In this document: piece by piece, positions 1 to 7,974 of the stretch
Position numbering within the stretch: the first letter of the stretch is position 1
How the letters are laid out: every line of letters starts with the position of its first letter
Origin: Alphaproteobacteria bacterium
GTDB lineage: Bacteria > Pseudomonadota > Alphaproteobacteria > Rhizobiales > Amorphaceae
Direction of reading: 5' to 3'
NCBI GenBank assembly: GCA_030431335.1
Contig: JAUIJH010000034.1
Location: forward strand, 1-37,972
DNA: 37,972 bases
The notes under the pieces: model-generated
Seen by the model: the letters and a program-made list of their open reading frames with translations, nothing else
Told to the model about the DNA's origin: nothing
Database searches by the model: none
Position numbers and translations under genes: made by a program

Positions 1-132
1 GGCTCGCGGCCGCCGCCGTCGGCCCATCCGCCGCAATTCCGACCGAACCGCCGCCCCGCCCCCTGCCTGTTCCGCCGACAGCGCGGCTTAAGCCTCGCCG
101 GACCGCTTCGACTCATCAAAGCCGAGGCTCGG

Positions 133-1215
133 TCAGCCGAGCACGGCGAGCACGGCGCGCGTCACATCGCCGTTGTCGCTCTTGCCGCCGAGCTCGATCG
201 GCAAGATCGCGCCGTCCGCGTAGGCCTGCCAGACGGCCTGGTCGACGGCCTCGCCGGCTTCCACGAGGCGCTGGTCGCCGGCCATCTCGCCCAGCCAGTC
301 GAGCATCATCGCGGTGGAGACGAACATTGCCGTCGGATTGGAAATCCCCTTGCCGGCAATGTCCGGCGCGGTGCCGTGCGCGGGCTGGAACAGCGCGTGC
401 TTCTTGCCGATCTCGGCGCACGGCGCCATGCCCATGCCGCCCACCAGGCCGCCGCACAGGTCCGACAGGATGTCGCCGAACATGTTCTCCATCACGAGGA
501 TGTCCGCCGTCCACGGCTTGCGGATCAGGTCGAGCGCGGCGGCGTCCACATAGGCGCGGGTGGCTTCCACGTCGGCGTTCAGCGCCGCGCGCTCGTCGAA
601 GATCGAGCGGAAGAAGGCCATCGACACGAACACGTTCGACTTGTCGACACAGGTGACGCGCCGCTGTCCGCGCCCCTTGTCCGCCCGGCGGCGGGCGAGG
701 TTGAAGGCGAAGTCGAACAGATCCTCGCTCGTCTCGCGCGTGATCTCCATCGTGTCGCGCGCCACGCGGCCGCCCTCGATGGTCCCGCGTCCGCGCGAGG
801 CGAACAGCCCCTCGGTGGATTCGCGCAGCACGATGAGGTCCGTCGTCTCGGCCCGCGGGTCCGACAGGAGCGAGGGCGTGTTGGGATACTTGCGCGCCGG
901 CCGCACACCGGCGAACAGGCGGAACTCGCGCCGCATGTCGAGATGCGGCGCCACCTCGGTGCCGTCGGGCAGGCGCACGTCCGGCAGCCCCATCGCGCCG
1001 AACAGGATCGCATCGGCGGCGCGCGCCGCCTCGAAGGCGCCGGGGGCGAGGTCCTTGCCGGTCTCGCGATAGTAGGTCGCGCCGCCGTCCCAGGCTTCTT
1101 TGCTGAGCGAAAAGCCGAAGCGGCTCTCGACCTTTTCGAGGATGGCCATCGCCGCGTCCATCACCTCGACGCCGATGCCGTCGCCGGGGAACACTGCGAT
1201 TTGATAGTCTGCCAT
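133..1215 (-). CDS. Isocitrate/isopropylmalate dehydrogenase family protein (tartrate/malate dehydrogenase-like)
   Basis: A 360-residue NAD(P)-dependent beta-decarboxylating dehydrogenase, expected to oxidise a 2-hydroxy dicarboxylic acid (tartrate, D-malate or isopropylmalate type) in the cytosol. Visible family motifs are FPGDGIGVEV near the N-terminus, [12 protein letters not shown] in the middle, [20 protein letters not shown] (metal- and substrate-binding Asp residues) and HGTAPDIAGKGISNP (cofactor loop). Length is normal for the family. The ATG at 1215 fits the conserved N-terminus. It is the last gene of the minus-strand unit, 15 bp after dctM, so its substrate is probably what the TRAP or TctABC importer brings in. 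A paralogue lies at 10134-11219 in the divergent operon. An essential leuB role is unlikely because no leucine-biosynthesis gene is nearby. The family is certain; the substrate is not. Confidence 0.88.
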   Translation of the reverse strand: MADYQIAVFPGDGIGVEVMDAAMAILEKVESRFGFSLSKEAWDGGATYYRETGKDLAPGAFEAARAADAILFGAMGLPDVRLPDGTEVAPHLDMRREFRLFAGVRPARKYPNTPSLLSDPRAETTDLIVLRESTEGLFASRGRGTIEGGRVARDTMEITRETSEDLFDFAFNLARRRADKGRGQRRVTCVDKSNVFVSMAFFRSIFDERAALNADVEATRAYVDAAALDLIRKPWTADILVMENMFGDILSDLCGGLVGGMGMAPCAEIGKKHALFQPAHGTAPDIAGKGISNPTAMFVSTAMMLDWLGEMAGDQRLVEAGEAVDQAVWQAYADGAILPIELGGKSDNGDVTRAVLAVLG

Positions 1216-1230
1216 GACAGGCGCCCTTTG

Positions 1231-2505
1231 TTAATTTGCGAAGCCGAACAATCGCGGGACGGCGAGGACGAGCCCCGGCATCAAGGTGATCGCCAGCAGG
1301 GATGCGAGGAGCGGCACGAAGAAGGGCAGGAGCGCCCGCATCAGCCGTACGGGAGAGATCTCCGCCACCTCCGCCACCGCGAACAGGCACAGGCCGACGG
1401 GCGGCGTGATGAGCCCGATCATCAGGTTGAGCACCATCACGACGCCGACGTGGATCGGGTCGAGCCCCATGGCCGTGGTGGCCGGCAGGATGATGGGCGT
1501 CACCATGATGATGACCGGCGCCGCCGCCATGAAGCAGCCCAGCACCAGCAGCAGCACGTTGAGGAAGAGGAGGAAAACGTAAGGGTTGGGCGACAGATCG
1601 AGGATCGCGGCGGCGAGGTGCAGCGGCACCTGCTCCATCGTCAGAAGCCACGCGATGATCGCCGAGGCGGCAATGATGAACAAGATGTTGGCCGAGGCCA
1701 GGGCACTCTCATAGAGCGTGCCGACCACGTCGCGCAGCCGCAGCGTGCGATAGCCGAGCCCCAGGAGGAGCGCGTAGAGCACCGCGCAGGCGCCCGCCTC
1801 GGTGGGCGTGAAGATGCCGCTCCAGATGCCGCCGACGATGATTACCGGCATCATCAGCGGCCAGAAGGCCCCCGCGAAGGCGCACAGAAGGTCGCGCCCC
1901 GCCACCTTGGGCCCGGGCGGATAGCGGCGCCGACGCACATGCAGGTAGATCACCACCATCAGGGACAGGCCCATCAGGATGCCGGGCACGATGCCCCCGA
2001 GGAACAGGCCACCTATGGACGCGCCCGACGTGACCCCGAAGATGATGAGCGAGATGGATGGCGGCAGGATCGGCGCGATGGTGGTCGAGGCCGCGGTGAC
2101 GGCGGCGGAAAAGTCGCGGTCGTAGCCGGCGGCGGTCATCGCCTTGATCTCGATGCGGCCGAGGCCCACCGCATCGGCCACCGCGGAGCCGGACATGGAG
2201 GCGAACAGCATCGAGGCGCCGACGTTCACGTAGCCCAGCCCGCCCGGCACACGCCCCAAAAGGCAGTTGGCGAGGTGGAAGATCCGGTCCGTGATGCCGG
2301 TCTTGTTCATCAACTCGGCGGCGAGAAGGAAGAAGGGGATCGCCGTGAGGGCGAAATTGTCGATGCCGGTCGCGACGCGCTGGGCGGCGATCAGCGTGTC
2401 GACGCGCCCGCCGACGGCCAGGTAGCCGAGGCCGACGCCGACCAGCCCGACCGCGATCGGCACCGACAACGCGAACAGAACGAGGAGACCACCGAACCAG
2501 GCCAT
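1231..2505 (-). CDS. dctM: TRAP transporter large permease, DctM family
   Basis: A 424-residue inner-membrane protein with about a dozen hydrophobic segments, the usual size and profile of the large (M) subunit of TRAP transporters, which carries the solute using an ion gradient. Typical motifs are present, including FFLLAAELMNKTGI, SAVADAVGLG, AFWPLMMPVIIVGGIWSGIF with PTEAGA, and GLITPPVGLCLFA. The start at 2505 (MAWFGG) overlaps the dctQ stop codon by one base (TGATG on the coding strand), which indicates translational coupling. Longer reading through to 3102 in this frame is only the antisense of dctQ and dctP. Substrate cannot be read from this subunit; the context suggests an organic or sugar acid. 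Confidence 0.93.
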   Translation of the reverse strand: MAWFGGLLVLFALSVPIAVGLVGVGLGYLAVGGRVDTLIAAQRVATGIDNFALTAIPFFLLAAELMNKTGITDRIFHLANCLLGRVPGGLGYVNVGASMLFASMSGSAVADAVGLGRIEIKAMTAAGYDRDFSAAVTAASTTIAPILPPSISLIIFGVTSGASIGGLFLGGIVPGILMGLSLMVVIYLHVRRRRYPPGPKVAGRDLLCAFAGAFWPLMMPVIIVGGIWSGIFTPTEAGACAVLYALLLGLGYRTLRLRDVVGTLYESALASANILFIIAASAIIAWLLTMEQVPLHLAAAILDLSPNPYVFLLFLNVLLLVLGCFMAAAPVIIMVTPIILPATTAMGLDPIHVGVVMVLNLMIGLITPPVGLCLFAVAEVAEISPVRLMRALLPFFVPLLASLLAITLMPGLVLAVPRLFGFAN

Positions 2506-3011
2506 CAGGTGTCGGTCCGATCGAGCGCGGCGATGGGATGGGCGGTGCCGGCGTTGAACGAAGCCCTCAGGTGCATCGCCCCGCGCACGAGGAAGCCGAG
2601 CGCCGCGAGCCCGAGGCCGATGGGCAGGCTCGCATAGATGACGGCGTAGGGAATATCGAGCGAGGGCGTGATCTGCGTCCCGGCGAGGCCCACCAGGCGC
2701 ACGCCGAGGTACGCGAGCCAGCCGATGATGAAGGCCGAGGCGAATTGCGCGAGCGCCATGGTCCGATGCGCCATCACCGGCGACAGCGTCATGATGACGG
2801 CGTCGATCCCCAGAAGGCGCCCGCGGAAGGCGAGCACGCCGACGGCAAGGAAGGTCCACCACACCATCAGGAGCTTGGCGAGCTCTTCGGTCCAGCCGAG
2901 CGGGCTGTTGAAGACATAGCGGCTGACGACCTGCAGGAGGGCGGCGATCACCATGAGCCCGAAGGCCCCGGCGATCGTCGCTTTTGCCGCCGTCTCGGCG
3001 AAATGGCGCAC
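2505..3011 (-). CDS. dctQ: TRAP transporter small permease, DctQ family
   Basis: The small membrane subunit of a TRAP transporter. About 168 residues with four hydrophobic segments and the DctQ signature around VVSRYVFNSPLGWTEELAK followed by WWTFLAVGVLAFRG. There is no in-frame ATG near the expected N-terminus. The first usable start is the GTG at 3011, 14 bp after the dctP stop, with only a weak ribosome-binding site, so translation probably depends on coupling to dctP. The stop overlaps the dctM start. Family call is firm; the exact start is uncertain by a few codons. Confidence 0.87.
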   Translation of the reverse strand: MRHFAETAAKATIAGAFGLMVIAALLQVVSRYVFNSPLGWTEELAKLLMVWWTFLAVGVLAFRGRLLGIDAVIMTLSPVMAHRTMALAQFASAFIIGWLAYLGVRLVGLAGTQITPSLDIPYAVIYASLPIGLGLAALGFLVRGAMHLRASFNAGTAHPIAALDRTDT

Positions 3012-3025
3012 GATCGGGCTCGAGA

Positions 3026-4009
3026 TTATTCGCCGGCCATCGACTGGGCGGCGTCGTAGGCCTCGCGGCCGAACTGGTCCATGTACTTCTCGTGGACCGC
3101 ACCGGCGCGCTCGCGGAAGCTCTCCACGTCGAAGTCCTCGACGATCGTCATGCCCGCCTCTTGCAGTTGGCCGTAGAGGCTGGCGGCGCCCTCGGCGTTC
3201 TTCTCGGCCAGGGCGGCCTGGGCCTGGAGCGCGGCCTCCTTGACGACAGCCTGCTGCTCTTCGGTCAGGCTGTCTATGAAGCGCTTGCTGGCGATGAGGT
3301 AGAAGCCGGAGCGCATGTGCTCGGTGCGCGTGAGGTACTTCGACACCTCGTGGATTTTCCAGTGGTACATGACCTCCACCGGGTTCTCCATGCCCTCGAT
3401 CGTGCCCAGGCGCAGCGCGAGGTAGAAGTCGGACGCCGGCATCGGCACCGGCTCGACGCCGAACGCGCGCCAGGTGTCGGTGTAGACGTTGATGTTGGGG
3501 ACGCGCACCTTCACGCCCTTGAGGTCGTCGACGGAGCGCACGGGCTTTTTCGACGTGGTGAGGATGCGCGGGTTGCGCTCCAGGAAGGCGAGCATCTCGA
3601 CGCCGAGCTTGTCGGCCATGTCCGCCGACCAGTTCTGCGCGTACTCGCTGTTCACGAACTTCACGAGGTGCTCGCGGTCGCGCCACAGGAACGGCATGTC
3701 GATGATGGACCAGGCCGGATAGAAGTTCGCGACCACGGAGCCGACCAGCGCAAACTCGGTGATGCCCGCCTGCGCCTGCTCGAACAGCTCGCGCTCCTTG
3801 CCGAGGGTGGAATCGGGGAAGATGTCGATGGTGACTTCACCGCCGGTCCCCTCTTCCACCGCCTTGGCGAATTCGACCATCACCTCATGCCGCGGATCGT
3901 TCGTCGGCGCGAGATGACCGAGCTTGGCGTCGGCTGCAACGGCCCCTTGCATCGCTCCGGCCAGGACGGCCGCCGACAGCAAGACCGCGAGGGATCGATT
4001 GGATTTCAT
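3026..4009 (-). CDS. dctP: TRAP transporter substrate-binding protein, DctP family
   Basis: A 327-residue periplasmic binding protein that delivers the substrate to DctQM. The N-terminus is a signal peptide: MKSNR, a hydrophobic stretch, then a cleavage site after AVA near residue 26. The mature part has the DctP pattern, with LGHLAPTNDPRHEVMVEFAK, FPDSTLGKERELFEQAQAG, and the central Arg and Asn region KVRVPNINVY that binds the carboxylate in this family. The ATG at 4009 is preceded by a perfect AGGAGG about five bases away, so an upstream extension to 4093 is rejected. It leads dctPQM. A candidate regulator site lies in the 155-bp gap upstream. Confidence 0.93.
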   Translation of the reverse strand: MKSNRSLAVLLSAAVLAGAMQGAVAADAKLGHLAPTNDPRHEVMVEFAKAVEEGTGGEVTIDIFPDSTLGKERELFEQAQAGITEFALVGSVVANFYPAWSIIDMPFLWRDREHLVKFVNSEYAQNWSADMADKLGVEMLAFLERNPRILTTSKKPVRSVDDLKGVKVRVPNINVYTDTWRAFGVEPVPMPASDFYLALRLGTIEGMENPVEVMYHWKIHEVSKYLTRTEHMRSGFYLIASKRFIDSLTEEQQAVVKEAALQAQAALAEKNAEGAASLYGQLQEAGMTIVEDFDVESFRERAGAVHEKYMDQFGREAYDAAQSMAGE

Positions 4010-4164
4010 GGGATCCTCCTTGGCTTTGTTCTTCTCGCCAGCATTTCTGCCCACTAATAACGCGTACGTCAATGCATACATTGTGAGATCCACGGCCGCC
4101 GCCGCCCCCTCTGCGCTCGCCGCGGCGAGGCGGGATCCGGCCGATTTCGGCGCGGCTGCCGGGC
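4010..4164 (-). promoter_or_regulatory. Candidate internal promoter/operator upstream of dctP
   Basis: This gap separates the monooxygenase-like gene from dctP and is locally AT-rich at 4044-4090. On the minus strand a TTGACG hexamer (4067-4072) overlaps the motif TGTATGCATT (4080 to 4071). The motif recurs as TGTATGAATT at 9059-9068 upstream of the divergent tctC and lactonase genes. The core CAATG-N4-CATTG (4070-4083) is an inverted repeat. The arrangement suggests an independently regulated promoter for dctPQM bound by the GntR protein encoded at 12273. No convincing -10 hexamer could be assigned. Confidence 0.4.
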
Positions 4165-4458
4165 TCAGGCCGGGTCGACGAGAGCCAGGGCGCGCACGGT
4201 CTTTTCCACCACCATGGGCGCCACCTCGGCGTCGAAGACCTTGAAGTGCGGCATGGTCATGTGCTGCTGGAAGGCGGCTTCGTCGTCGTAGATCTCGTAG
4301 AGCACCACGGCGTCCGGCACCTTGGGGTCGGTCAGCACGTCGAACCGCTGGCAGCCCGGCTCATCCGCCAGCGATGCCGCTGCGTTGGCGCAGACCAGCT
4401 CCAGAAACGCCGCCAATGCGCCGTCGGCGATGCGGAAGGTGACGATGATGGCGAACAT
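4165..4458 (-). CDS. Antibiotic biosynthesis monooxygenase (ABM/YgiN-like) family protein
   Basis: A 97-residue protein with the dimeric ferredoxin-like ABM fold: N-terminal strand MFAIIVTFRI, a helix rich in Ala and Glu, CQRFDVLTDP, then VVLYEIYDDEAAFQQHM and PHFKVF, which match the family's E-x-Y...H...HF pattern. These small proteins act as cofactor-free monooxygenases or quinol-handling enzymes, and many are of unknown substrate. The ATG at 4458 follows AAGGAA at a suitable distance; an upstream extension to 4509 is not needed. It sits between the aldo/keto reductase and dctP in the minus-strand catabolic unit. Confidence 0.82.
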   Translation of the reverse strand: MFAIIVTFRIADGALAAFLELVCANAAASLADEPGCQRFDVLTDPKVPDAVVLYEIYDDEAAFQQHMTMPHFKVFDAEVAPMVVEKTVRALALVDPA

Positions 4459-4515
4459 GGGGTTCCTTGTCGTTGACCTTGCGGGCGGTGAGCGGCTGCG
4501 GTCCCGCACCGGGCG

Positions 4516-5520
4516 TCAGGGCGCGGGCCGTCCCTCGACCGGATATTGCGGGTCCACGAAGTGCTGGATCGCGGTCGACCCCTTCGGCACCACGGCCTCG
4601 AAAGCGGCCTCGTCGTCGGCGGTCCAGGTCACGTCCAGCGTGGCGAGGTAGCTCTCGAGCTGCTCCACCGTGCGCGGCCCGACGATGGCGCCGGCCACCA
4701 TCGGATTGGCGAGCACGAACGCGAGCGCCAGCGCGCCGAGGTCCGTGCCGCGCGCCTGCGCGTAGTCGGCGAGGCGGGCGGCGGCGGCCAGCGTGTCGGG
4801 ATGGAACTCGGTCTCCATGATGCGCTTGTCGAGCGTGCTGGCGCGGCTCCCCTCGGGGGCGGCGGCGCCGGGCGCGTATTTGCCCGTCAGCACGCCGCGG
4901 GCGATGGGGCTGTAGGGATAGACGGCAATGTTCATGTCCGCGCAGGCGGGCAGCAGGTCCGTCTCGATGGTGCGGTTGAGGGCATGGTAGAGCGGCTGGC
5001 ACACCACCGGCCGGCCGATGCCCGCCTCCTCGCAGTAGCGCGTGAGCTGTGCCACGCGCCACGCCTTGTGGTTCGACACGCCGACGTGGACCACCATGCC
5101 CTTGCGCACCAGGAGCTCGAGCCCGCGGGCGGTCTCCTCCAGCGGCGTGTTGGGATCTTCCTTGTGCAGGTACAGGACGTCGAGCCGGTCGGTGTCGAGC
5201 CGCTTCAGGATCTGCGGCACCTCGCGCAGCATCCAGGTCGGCGACAGGCCGCGATGGTTGGGGTCGGCGCCCATCGGGTTGGCGAGCTTGCTGGCGATGA
5301 CGAGCCGGTCGCGCCGGTCCTTCAAAACGCGCCCGAGGATCTCCTCCGAGCGGCCGCCATTATAGGCGTCGGCGGTGTCGATGAAATTCACGCCCGCATC
5401 GATCGCGCGATCGGTGATGCGGGCGGAAGCGGCCTCGTCGGCGCGGCCGCCGAACATCATCGTGCCGAGGCACAGGCGCGAGACCTGAAGACCGCTGCGG
5501 CCGAGGGGAACAAGGGGCAT
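4516..5520 (-). CDS. Aldo/keto reductase
   Basis: A 334-residue NAD(P)H-dependent oxidoreductase with a TIM-barrel fold. The catalytic tetrad is visible: Asp48 and Tyr53 in NFIDTADAYNGG, Lys78 in VIASKLA, and His119 in LDVLYLHKED. The C-terminal cofactor segment GAIVGPRTVEQLE is also present. A likely role is reduction or oxidation of a sugar-derived aldehyde or ketone in the pathway fed by the TctABC or TRAP importer. Two starts are possible: ATG at 5520, which matches the family N-terminus (MPLVPLGRSGLQVSRL), or GTG at 5529, which would overlap the tctA stop by four bases (GTGA) and has a better-spaced AAAGAA. Either way it is coupled to tctA. Confidence 0.9.
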   Translation of the reverse strand: MPLVPLGRSGLQVSRLCLGTMMFGGRADEAASARITDRAIDAGVNFIDTADAYNGGRSEEILGRVLKDRRDRLVIASKLANPMGADPNHRGLSPTWMLREVPQILKRLDTDRLDVLYLHKEDPNTPLEETARGLELLVRKGMVVHVGVSNHKAWRVAQLTRYCEEAGIGRPVVCQPLYHALNRTIETDLLPACADMNIAVYPYSPIARGVLTGKYAPGAAAPEGSRASTLDKRIMETEFHPDTLAAAARLADYAQARGTDLGALALAFVLANPMVAGAIVGPRTVEQLESYLATLDVTWTADDEAAFEAVVPKGSTAIQHFVDPQYPVEGRPAP

Positions 5521-5525
5521 GGATG

Positions 5526-7079
5526 TCACGGGCGTTCTTTCGCAGATGTCGGGGTGGGCGTTGCGGCGCGGCCGCCAGGCCACAGGCGTCCGGCCAGCCG
5601 CCGTGCCGGCCCGATTTGCGCCACGACCAGGAGCACCGTGGCGGCGATGAGCACCAGGCTCACGGGCCGTTCGACGAACCCCTTGAGGCTCCCCTGCCCG
5701 ACCATCAGGGCGCGGCGCAGGTTCTCGTCCGCCATCGGGCCGAGGATGACGCCGATGACCAGCGGCGCGATCGGGTATTTCATGATGGTGAGGAGGTAGG
5801 CCCCCACCCCCACGGCCAGCATGAGGTAGAGGTTCTCTACGTTGAGCCCCAGGGCGTAGGAGCCCATCACCGACAGCACCGCCACGACGGGCAGGAAGAT
5901 CTCGACCGGCAGCGCCAGCACCTTCACCACCTGCCTGGCGAGGAGGAGCCCGTTGACGCACATCGCCGCCGACGCCAGCACCATGATCGCCGCCAGTTCG
6001 GCGATGAAGTTGGGGTTGTTGATGGACAGCATCGGCCCTGGCGTCATGCCGTGCAGCATCAGCGCGCCCAGGAGCATCACGGCCGGCGGGCTGCCGGGAA
6101 TGCCCAGCGTGACCAGCGGGATCAGCGCCCCGCCGATGCAGGCGTTGTTGGCCGTCTCGGCCGAGATGAGGCCGGCCGGCTCGCCGGTGCCGAAGGTTTC
6201 GGGGTGGCGCGAGGTGCCTTTGGCCGTGCCGTAGGAGACCCAGCCGGCGATGTCCTCGCCCACGCCCGGCACCGCGCCGATGCCGATGCCGATGGCGGCC
6301 GAGCGCACGATGTGCTTGGCGTTCCTCATCAGCGTGCCGAGCGCGGGCACCACGCGGTCCCGCACCTGCGCGGCGGCAAGCGGCGTCTGGCTCGACAATG
6401 TCATGATGATCTGCGGGATCGCGAACGCGCCGATCAGCACCGGCACCACCTCGAGCCCCTGATCGAGCGCGGGCTGGCCGAAGGTGTAGCGCGGATAGAA
6501 CATCAACGGGTCGCGCCCGACGACGGACAGCGCCATGCCGATGAAACCGGCGATCCAGCCCTTCACCACCAGATCGGGGCTCTGCAGCGTGCCGGAGATC
6601 AGGATCCCGAACAGGGCGAGGAGGAAATATTCGTAGCTGGTGAAGCCCAGCGCCAGTTCCACGATGACCGGCGACAGCACCGCGAGCGCGACCATGCCGA
6701 GCAAGGTGCCGATGAAGGAGGCCGTCGTGGTGAGGCCGAGCGCCTTGCCGCCCTCGCCCCGCATCGCCATGGGGTAGCCGTCCATGGCGGAGGCGGCGGA
6801 CGCGGCGGTGCCGGGAATGTTGAGCAGGATGGCCGGGTACGAACCGCCATAGATGGCGCCGACATAAAGGGCGATGAGCGCGATCAGCGCCGTCTGGTAG
6901 CCGAGCCCGTAGGTGAGCGTGGCGAGCAGGCCGACGCCCAGCGTTGCGGTCAGCCCCGGCAATGCGCCGAAGACGATGCCGAGCAGGCTGGCGCCCATCA
7001 GGATGAGCCAGTTCTGCGGCGTCGCGAGGATCGAGACGATCTGGCCGCCGAAGGCGGCGAGCTCCTGAAAACCTCCCAC
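5526..7079 (-). CDS. tctA: Tripartite tricarboxylate transporter large permease, TctA family
   Basis: A 517-residue inner-membrane protein with about 12 hydrophobic segments, the large subunit of TTT importers. The family signatures are GALPGLTATLGVGLLATLTY near the N-terminus, GSYPAILLNIPGTAASAASA, and GIPGSPPAVMLLGALMLHGM with PGPML in the second half, which are the two internal repeats with a conserved Pro-Gly. The GTG start at 7079 lies six bases after the tctB stop. The C-terminus overlaps the start of the aldo/keto reductase. A second, different TctA is at 25267-26766. Confidence 0.94.
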   Translation of the reverse strand: MGGFQELAAFGGQIVSILATPQNWLILMGASLLGIVFGALPGLTATLGVGLLATLTYGLGYQTALIALIALYVGAIYGGSYPAILLNIPGTAASAASAMDGYPMAMRGEGGKALGLTTTASFIGTLLGMVALAVLSPVIVELALGFTSYEYFLLALFGILISGTLQSPDLVVKGWIAGFIGMALSVVGRDPLMFYPRYTFGQPALDQGLEVVPVLIGAFAIPQIIMTLSSQTPLAAAQVRDRVVPALGTLMRNAKHIVRSAAIGIGIGAVPGVGEDIAGWVSYGTAKGTSRHPETFGTGEPAGLISAETANNACIGGALIPLVTLGIPGSPPAVMLLGALMLHGMTPGPMLSINNPNFIAELAAIMVLASAAMCVNGLLLARQVVKVLALPVEIFLPVVAVLSVMGSYALGLNVENLYLMLAVGVGAYLLTIMKYPIAPLVIGVILGPMADENLRRALMVGQGSLKGFVERPVSLVLIAATVLLVVAQIGPARRLAGRLWPGGRAATPTPTSAKERP

Positions 7080-7085
7080 GGCGCT

Positions 7086-7895
7086 CTACCCGAACAGCTG
7101 GGCGAGGCCGTCGGCCACCGCGTTCATCGCCGCGACCCCGAGCCCCTCCCGCGGCAAAGGCACGAGGAGCCCGTACTTGAAGACCGCCGACAGGATCACC
7201 GCCGTGCCGATGGCCGACGCTACGACCGGCACCCGGCGCTTGTGTTCCGCCCCGCGTGCAAAACCGACGAAAACGACGATGGCGAGGACGAGGACCGCGC
7301 ACAGCACGGCATCGGCGTCGAGCTGGCCGGGGGAGCGCGAAGGGGGCCATGCGCCGGCCAATGCCATCGCGAATACGGCCGTCGCCGAAACGCCGAGGCA
7401 GGCGATCAGAAGCCCGCGCCCGACCGGCGACTTGATTGCGTAGACGCCCATGAAGACCACGAGATAGAGCGCCGTCGCGATCACGAAATCGACGCGCGGT
7501 ACCAGCCCGACGATGAAGAACGCCAACAGCGACGCGACGAGAAGGGCATTGCCGCCCTGCCCCGCCGCGGCATGCGAGCCGCCACCGAAGAACCGGCCGG
7601 TAGGGCTGAGGCGCCGCGCCTCGCGGATGCCGTTGCCGACGAGGCCGACCGACAGGACGAACAGCATGCCGCCGACCATCAGCGGGAACAGGGCCGGCGA
7701 GACGTACCAGGCATTCTTCACGCCCGCATAGGTGCCTTCCAGCGGGAATGTCAGCGCCTGCGCGACCATCGCGGCGGCGACGATGGCCAGCACCAGCCCG
7801 GTCCACACATCGGCACGGCGCAGCCACAGCCGCATGAGCGCGCGGGCCTCGGCCTCGGAGGCGAGTTCGGGTTCAGTCATCGGGGCGGGATCCAT
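7086..7895 (-). CDS. tctB: Tripartite tricarboxylate transporter small permease, TctB family
   Basis: The small membrane subunit of a TTT importer. The 269-residue product is longer than usual for TctB (about 150-200). It has an N-terminal hydrophobic helix (WTGLVLAIVAAAMVAQALTF), the typical YVSPALFPLMVGG segment, a paired helix region (FIVGLVPRVDFVIATALYL) and two further C-terminal membrane segments. The ATG at 7895 is used here; an ATG five codons later (7880) is also possible. It lies between tctC and tctA, with a stem-loop upstream that may set expression relative to tctC. Confidence 0.85.
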   Translation of the reverse strand: MDPAPMTEPELASEAEARALMRLWLRRADVWTGLVLAIVAAAMVAQALTFPLEGTYAGVKNAWYVSPALFPLMVGGMLFVLSVGLVGNGIREARRLSPTGRFFGGGSHAAAGQGGNALLVASLLAFFIVGLVPRVDFVIATALYLVVFMGVYAIKSPVGRGLLIACLGVSATAVFAMALAGAWPPSRSPGQLDADAVLCAVLVLAIVVFVGFARGAEHKRRVPVVASAIGTAVILSAVFKYGLLVPLPREGLGVAAMNAVADGLAQLFG

Positions 7896-7921
7896 CCTCG
7901 TGGGAACGGCGGAAGCTGGGC

Positions 7922-7954
7922 GGCCGGCCCCCGCGTTGCCGCGACAGGCCGGCC
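7922..7954 (-). other. Stem-loop between tctC and tctB
   Basis: Two copies of GGCCGGCC (7922-7929 and 7947-7954) form an 8-bp stem around a 17-base loop that itself contains CGCG-TTGC-CGCG. It lies in the 79-bp gap after tctC. Stem-loops at this position in binding-protein-dependent importer operons commonly protect the upstream mRNA or partly stop transcription, giving more binding protein than permease. There is no T-run, so full termination is unlikely. Confidence 0.55.
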
Positions 7955-7974
7955 CCCCGTCTACGTCGTAAGCC

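Noticed and set aside
127..142. Hairpin GCTCGG-TCAG-CCGAGC over the stop codon of the first dehydrogenase gene, considered as a terminator
   Set aside because: The stem is short, includes the stop codon and has no T-run. The first 132 bases of the window show nothing else I can support.
133..1215. leuB (3-isopropylmalate dehydrogenase of leucine biosynthesis)
   Set aside because: No leuA, leuC or leuD gene is near, two paralogues are present, and both sit with carboxylate importers, so a catabolic hydroxy-acid dehydrogenase is more likely.
376..2637. Long plus-strand open frame (about 750 codons), rich in His, Arg, Asp and Glu
   Set aside because: It is antisense to the dehydrogenase and dctM genes, whose proteins have clear family motifs. 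Long antisense frames are expected in DNA this GC-rich, and the translation matches no family.
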